From Anthropogastromicrobium sp050944455 (GTDB lineage: Bacteria > Bacillota > Clostridia > Lachnospirales > Lachnospiraceae), in NCBI GenBank assembly GCA_050944455.1, contig JBMNRC010000008.1, forward strand, positions 1-64,000: a DNA stretch of 64,000 bases, written 5' to 3'. A program made the position numbers and the translations under genes. Below are positions 60,704 to 64,000 of the stretch, in pieces (the first letter of the stretch is position 1; each line of letters opens with the position of its first letter). The notes below the pieces were generated by a model. That model had not been told where the DNA came from. It ran no database searches and saw only the letters and a program-made list of their open reading frames with translations.

Positions 60704-61924
60704 ATGAGCAGAATTGTGATGAAGAACCCGATTGTGGAGATGGACGGCGACGAGATGACCCGCGTTCTCTGGAAATGGATCAAGGACGAACTTCTTGACC
60801 CCTTTGTGGAGCTGAACACAGAGTACTACGATCTCGGGCTTCCGCACAGAGACGAGACCGGCGACCAGGTGACGGTCGACGCCGCCGAGGCGACGAAACG
60901 GCTCGGGGTCGCGGTCAAATGCGCCACCATCACGCCGAACGTCCAGAGAATGAGCGAGTACAAGCTGCACGAGATGTGGAAGAGCCCGAACGGGACGATC
61001 CGCGGCATGCTCGACGGAACGGTTTTCCGCACGCCGGTGATGATCAGCTGCATCCGGCCGAACGTCAAAACCTGGGAAAAGCCGATCACCATCGCCCGCC
61101 ACGCTTACGGAGACGTCTATAAGAACACGGAAATCCGCACCACGGAAGGCGGAACCTGCGAGCTGGTTTTCACCGGGAAGAGCGGAGCCGTGACCCGCAG
61201 AAAAATCCAGACGCTGGACGGCCCGGGAATTTTCCAGGGCGTACACAACAAGGAGGAGAGTATCGAGAGCTACGCCCGCTCCGTGTTCAACTACGCTCTG
61301 GATGTGAAACAGGACGTCTGGTTTTCCACGAAGGACACCATCTCCAAAATCTACGACGGCTGCTTCAAGGAGATTATGCAGCGGATCTATGATGAGGAGT
61401 ACCGGGAAAAGTTCGAGGCGGCCGGTCTGACCTATTTTTACACGCTGATTGACGATGCTGTGGCAAGGGTTATCCGCTCGAAGGGCGGTTTTATCTGGGC
61501 CCTGAAAAACTACGACGGGGACGTCATGAGCGACATGGTTTCGACCGCGTTCGGCTCACTCGCCATGATGACCTCCGTGCTGGTCAGCCCGAGCGGCGTG
61601 TACGAGTACGAGGCGGCTCACGGCACGGTAACCAGGCATTATTACCGCTACCTGAAGGGTGAAACCACGTCCACCAATCCGATCGCAACGATCTTTGCGT
61701 GGACCGGTGCGCTGAGAAAGCGCGGAGAACTCGACGGGCAGAAGGAGCTCTGCGCCTTTGCCGACCGCCTGGAGAAGACCTGCCTGGATGTCCTGGAAGA
61801 CGGATACATGACCAAGGACCTGGTGCTGCTGGCCAGGGATGAGCTCGCGGCGAGGGGCATAGAGGTTCACCAGCTGGATACCATGTCCTACCTGAAAATG
61901 GTGCGCGCCAGGATGGAACAGTAA
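60704..61924 (+). CDS. icd: NADP-dependent isocitrate dehydrogenase
   Basis: The 406-residue enzyme is of the dimeric eukaryote-like type (VEMDGDEMTRVLWKWIKDEL, SPNGTIRGMLDGTVFR, YEAAHGTVTRHY, STNPIATIFAWTGAL). It oxidises isocitrate to 2-oxoglutarate. AAGGGAG precedes ATG 60704. It forms an operon with the aconitase gene. Confidence 0.95.
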   Translation: MSRIVMKNPIVEMDGDEMTRVLWKWIKDELLDPFVELNTEYYDLGLPHRDETGDQVTVDAAEATKRLGVAVKCATITPNVQRMSEYKLHEMWKSPNGTIRGMLDGTVFRTPVMISCIRPNVKTWEKPITIARHAYGDVYKNTEIRTTEGGTCELVFTGKSGAVTRRKIQTLDGPGIFQGVHNKEESIESYARSVFNYALDVKQDVWFSTKDTISKIYDGCFKEIMQRIYDEEYREKFEAAGLTYFYTLIDDAVARVIRSKGGFIWALKNYDGDVMSDMVSTAFGSLAMMTSVLVSPSGVYEYEAAHGTVTRHYYRYLKGETTSTNPIATIFAWTGALRKRGELDGQKELCAFADRLEKTCLDVLEDGYMTKDLVLLARDELAARGIEVHQLDTMSYLKMVRARMEQ

Positions 61925-62196
61925 AGGCCGCGGCCTGACCGCAGAGATCCGCGGCAGCCTGCCGGGCAGGATTGAACCGTAAGCCGCTGTCCGGAACTGT
62001 CGGGGGGATAGCCGGGAGCGGAGGGATCCCGCTGGGGATCTGCCGGGAAATCCAGATCTTCCACAACAGATTTCCCGGAAATTTTTCTCTGTTCCTGCAA
62101 CATTTCCGTCTCCCGGGCTGTATAGAGGGCAGAGAGGACAGCAGCGTTTTTACCGTACAGCGCCTGTCCGGCCTCTGTCAGAAAATCCGAAAACAA
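61888..62196 (-). pseudogene. Possible small gene or gene remnant
   Basis: In the 326-nt gap after icd, the minus strand can be read for about 60 residues with gene-like codon use (from a TTG near 62196, MFSDFLTEAGQALYGKN...), then the frame becomes Pro/Ser/Arg-rich and runs into the end of icd. There is no ribosome site. It may be a relic; I do not recognise a family. The rest of the gap shows only GC-rich inverted repeats. Confidence 0.2.
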
Positions 62197-62250
62197 ACCG
62201 CCGCCCGGAAGATGGATACCAGGCGGGAGAGAAAACAGAAGGGGGAACAG

Positions 62251-63033
62251 ATGATGAGAAAAAGATTGGCAGGAGTGATTCTGGCGTCCGCGCTGGCCGG
62301 CGCTTCCGTCTTTGCGCTGGGAGGCTGCACCGCGGAAAGCGCGCTGAATGTGCGCACGGTCGGTTCAGATTCGGAGGTGGACAGCACGCTCACCGTGTCC
62401 GCTGAGAGCTCGGTGAAGGTCGTTCCGGATAAGGCGGAGATCGTCTTCGGCGTGACCACAACCGAAACGGACGCCGCCGTGGCTGAGGCGGAAAACAGCG
62501 AAAAGGTTGACGCCGTCCTCGCGGCGCTCGCCGGGCTGTCCATCGACGAGAGCAATATCTCAACGTCCGGATACAGCATGGACCCGGTTTACGACTACGA
62601 CCAGACGGACGAGGAGGGAAATCCGAAGCTGACCGGCTACAAGGTATCCACGACGCTCAGCGTCACGGGGCTTGAGATCGACCAGGCCGGCAGCGTCATC
62701 ACCGAATGCGTGGCAGCCGGAGTCAATGACGTTCAGAGCGTCAGTTTCCTGGCCAGCAACTATGACGAGGCGTATCAGCAGGCTCTCGCCCAGGCCGTGG
62801 CGGACTGCCGCACCAAGGCTGACATCATCGCGGAAGCGTCCGGGATGAAAGTGGACAAAGCGACAAACATCGACGAGGGATACCAGGATCTCAGCGCAAA
62901 GTACGTCAATTCGGGTACCACCGCCAGCTATCTGCGCGTCGCGTCGGATGAAAGTTCCTCCCGCAGCTTCTCGGCGGGCGAGCTGGAGATCACCGCGAGC
63001 GTTACCATCGACTACCTGCTGACGGAACAGTGA
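62251..63033 (+). CDS. SIMPL-domain lipoprotein
   Basis: The 260-residue protein has a lipoprotein signal ending LGGC and a SIMPL (DUF541) domain (STLTVSAESSVKVVPDKAEIVFGV, SISTSGYS-like ISTSGYSMDPVYDY). The function of the family is not settled. GGGGGAACAG precedes ATG 62251. Confidence 0.88.
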   Translation: MMRKRLAGVILASALAGASVFALGGCTAESALNVRTVGSDSEVDSTLTVSAESSVKVVPDKAEIVFGVTTTETDAAVAEAENSEKVDAVLAALAGLSIDESNISTSGYSMDPVYDYDQTDEEGNPKLTGYKVSTTLSVTGLEIDQAGSVITECVAAGVNDVQSVSFLASNYDEAYQQALAQAVADCRTKADIIAEASGMKVDKATNIDEGYQDLSAKYVNSGTTASYLRVASDESSSRSFSAGELEITASVTIDYLLTEQ

Positions 63034-63370
63034 TTCCGCTCCATTTCTGCAGCCGGGGCCGTCAGGCCCCGGCTGCTGTGCTTTCCGCGTTTCCTTTGTT
63101 TCTTCCTGTGATCTGTTCCGCGGCAGAACCGCAGGACGAAGATTCAGGTTCCGGGTTCGTCCTGGGGCGAAACCTCCAGGTGAGAATTCAAGACCCGGGA
63201 ATCTGGAGCCGGGCGTACCGTACATCCGTGCATCAGACAGGGATTCCCCGCTTTTTTGATATTTGAGTGGCGTTTTTCCATATGCGGAAAGCATTTTCCG
63301 GTGTAAAATGGACGAAGTACAGAAACTGCGGTACAGAATTGAAAATTCTGTGTGAGCAAGGAGAAATCTT
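63034..63370. other. Intergenic region before the sugar kinase gene
   Basis: Besides the terminator at 63049-63076, there is a CAGGACGAA/TTCGTCCTG inverted repeat (63132-63140 with 63156-63164) and a TGTAAAAT -10-like box at 63302-63309 without a clear -35. No gene is supported. Confidence 0.45.
63049..63083 (+). terminator. Terminator after the SIMPL lipoprotein gene
   Basis: A perfect 12-bp stem, GCAGCCGGGGCC (63049-63060) with GGCCCCGGCTGC (63065-63076), loop GTCA, then TGTGCTTT. Confidence 0.75.
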
Positions 63371-64000
63371 ATGTCTGAAGAAACGATCAGCGCATCCGTT
63401 CTGAATCAGTATCCGCCGATGGATGAAAAGTCCCTGGACCGGCTTCTCGCCGCGGAGCTGGCCGCGAATCACACCAAATTCGTGGTTCTGGACGATGATC
63501 CGACCGGTGTGCAGACCGTCCACGACGTCAATGTCTATACAGACTGGAAGCCGGATTCCCTGCTCCGGGGATTCGGGGAGGACAGCCGCCTGTTCTTCGT
63601 TCTGACCAACAGCCGGGGGATGACAGCAGCGGAGACCGCAAAAATCCACCGGGAGATCATCGCCAGTGCGGAGCTCGCGGCGGCCCGGACCGGCCGCAGC
63701 TATCAGTTCATCTCCCGGAGCGATTCCACGCTTCGGGGACATTATCCGCTGGAGACCGAACTGCTGCGCGAAGGGATGGAGAAAAACGGCAGAAAGACGG
63801 ACGGCGAGATTCTTTTCCCGTTCTTTAAGGAAGGCGGCCGCTATACGATCGACAACACCCATTATGTCAGGTACGGGGACCGGCTGGTTCCGGCGGCCCA
63901 GACTGAATTCGCCAGAGATCCGACTTTCGGATACACCCATTCCGACCTTCCGCAGTACATCGAGGAAAAAACAGACGGACGGTACAGGGCCTCCGATGTC
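63371..64000 (+). CDS. Four-carbon acid sugar kinase family protein, cut by the window end
   Basis: Only the first 210 residues are in the window; no stop is reached. The N-terminus has the family's FVVLDDDPTGVQTVHDV and a later FISRSDSTLRGHYPLE, which mark the DUF1537 four-carbon acid sugar kinase family (for example D-threonate/erythronate kinases). AGCAAGGAGAAA precedes the ATG. Later genes that would name the pathway are outside the window. Confidence 0.88.
   Translation, partial: MSEETISASVLNQYPPMDEKSLDRLLAAELAANHTKFVVLDDDPTGVQTVHDVNVYTDWKPDSLLRGFGEDSRLFFVLTNSRGMTAAETAKIHREIIASAELAAARTGRSYQFISRSDSTLRGHYPLETELLREGMEKNGRKTDGEILFPFFKEGGRYTIDNTHYVRYGDRLVPAAQTEFARDPTFGYTHSDLPQYIEEKTDGRYRASDV

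Noticed and set aside
1..64000. tRNA, rRNA or tmRNA genes
   Set aside because: No cloverleaf with a T-loop GTTCGA and a CCA end, and no rRNA-like segment, was recognised in the gaps.

Overview
The window is a GC-rich, densely packed stretch of a Clostridia chromosome, most likely Lachnospiraceae. This rests on gene content and order: nfnAB, miaB-mutS-mutL-miaA, radC-mreCD-PBP2-rodA-mgsA, sepF-ylmH-lspA-rluD, a XerS-like recombinase, a sortase, SigmaA-type promoters with many extended -10 boxes, and strong GGAGG ribosome sites. No rRNA, tRNA, cas gene, transposase or prophage was seen. The left edge is the 3' end (domains V-VI) of a group II intron, and the right edge cuts a four-carbon acid sugar kinase gene.

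Layout. 1-1.2 kb: intron tail, esterase, small unknown gene. 1.3-3.7 kb: electron-bifurcating transhydrogenase-type pair (nfnA/nfnB-gltA) behind a structured leader. 4.2-5.5 kb: sortase. 5.6-14.6 kb: tRNA modification and mismatch repair (miaB, mutS, mutL, miaA) plus a PLP enzyme. 14.7-22.7 kb: radC and the cell-elongation set mreC, mreD, PBP2, rodA, then mgsA and a D,D-carboxypeptidase. mreB and minCDE, usual neighbours in this group, are absent here. 22.8-29.3 kb: P-loop protein, HlyD-like protein, sepF, ylmH, aroB, lspA, rluD. 29.4-33.4 kb: cytidylate-kinase-like protein, XerS-like recombinase, AlaX-type editing protein, deoD. 33.6-39.9 kb: secreted unknown, histidine phosphatase, Fe/B12-type ABC transporter. 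40.1-42.5 kb (minus strand): HD protein, alpha-galactosidase, zinc-ribbon protein. 43.1-46.1 kb: an unexpected family-B DNA polymerase-like protein. 46.2-54 kb: GDPD, LacI regulator divergent from a malEFG-type importer, secreted alpha-amylase. 54.2-58.2 kb: HAD phosphatase, small alarmone synthetase-like protein, two-component system. 58.5-61.9 kb: aconitase family protein and isocitrate dehydrogenase behind a possible attenuator. 62.2-64 kb: SIMPL lipoprotein and the cut sugar kinase.

Two signals stand out. The first is the 1021-residue family-B polymerase homologue: its three exonuclease motifs look intact, polymerase motifs B and C are altered, and it ends in a beta-clamp-binding-like peptide (QIDLF). 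The second is a set of unrelated intergenic repeat clusters. Four share a spacing of about 61-62 nt between conserved cores that flank variable stretches; a fifth is a clean 48-nt tandem array. They resemble CRISPR geometry but have no cas genes and no common repeat sequence.

All functional calls come from reading motifs and context without database searches. Promoters, terminators and starts are predictions.
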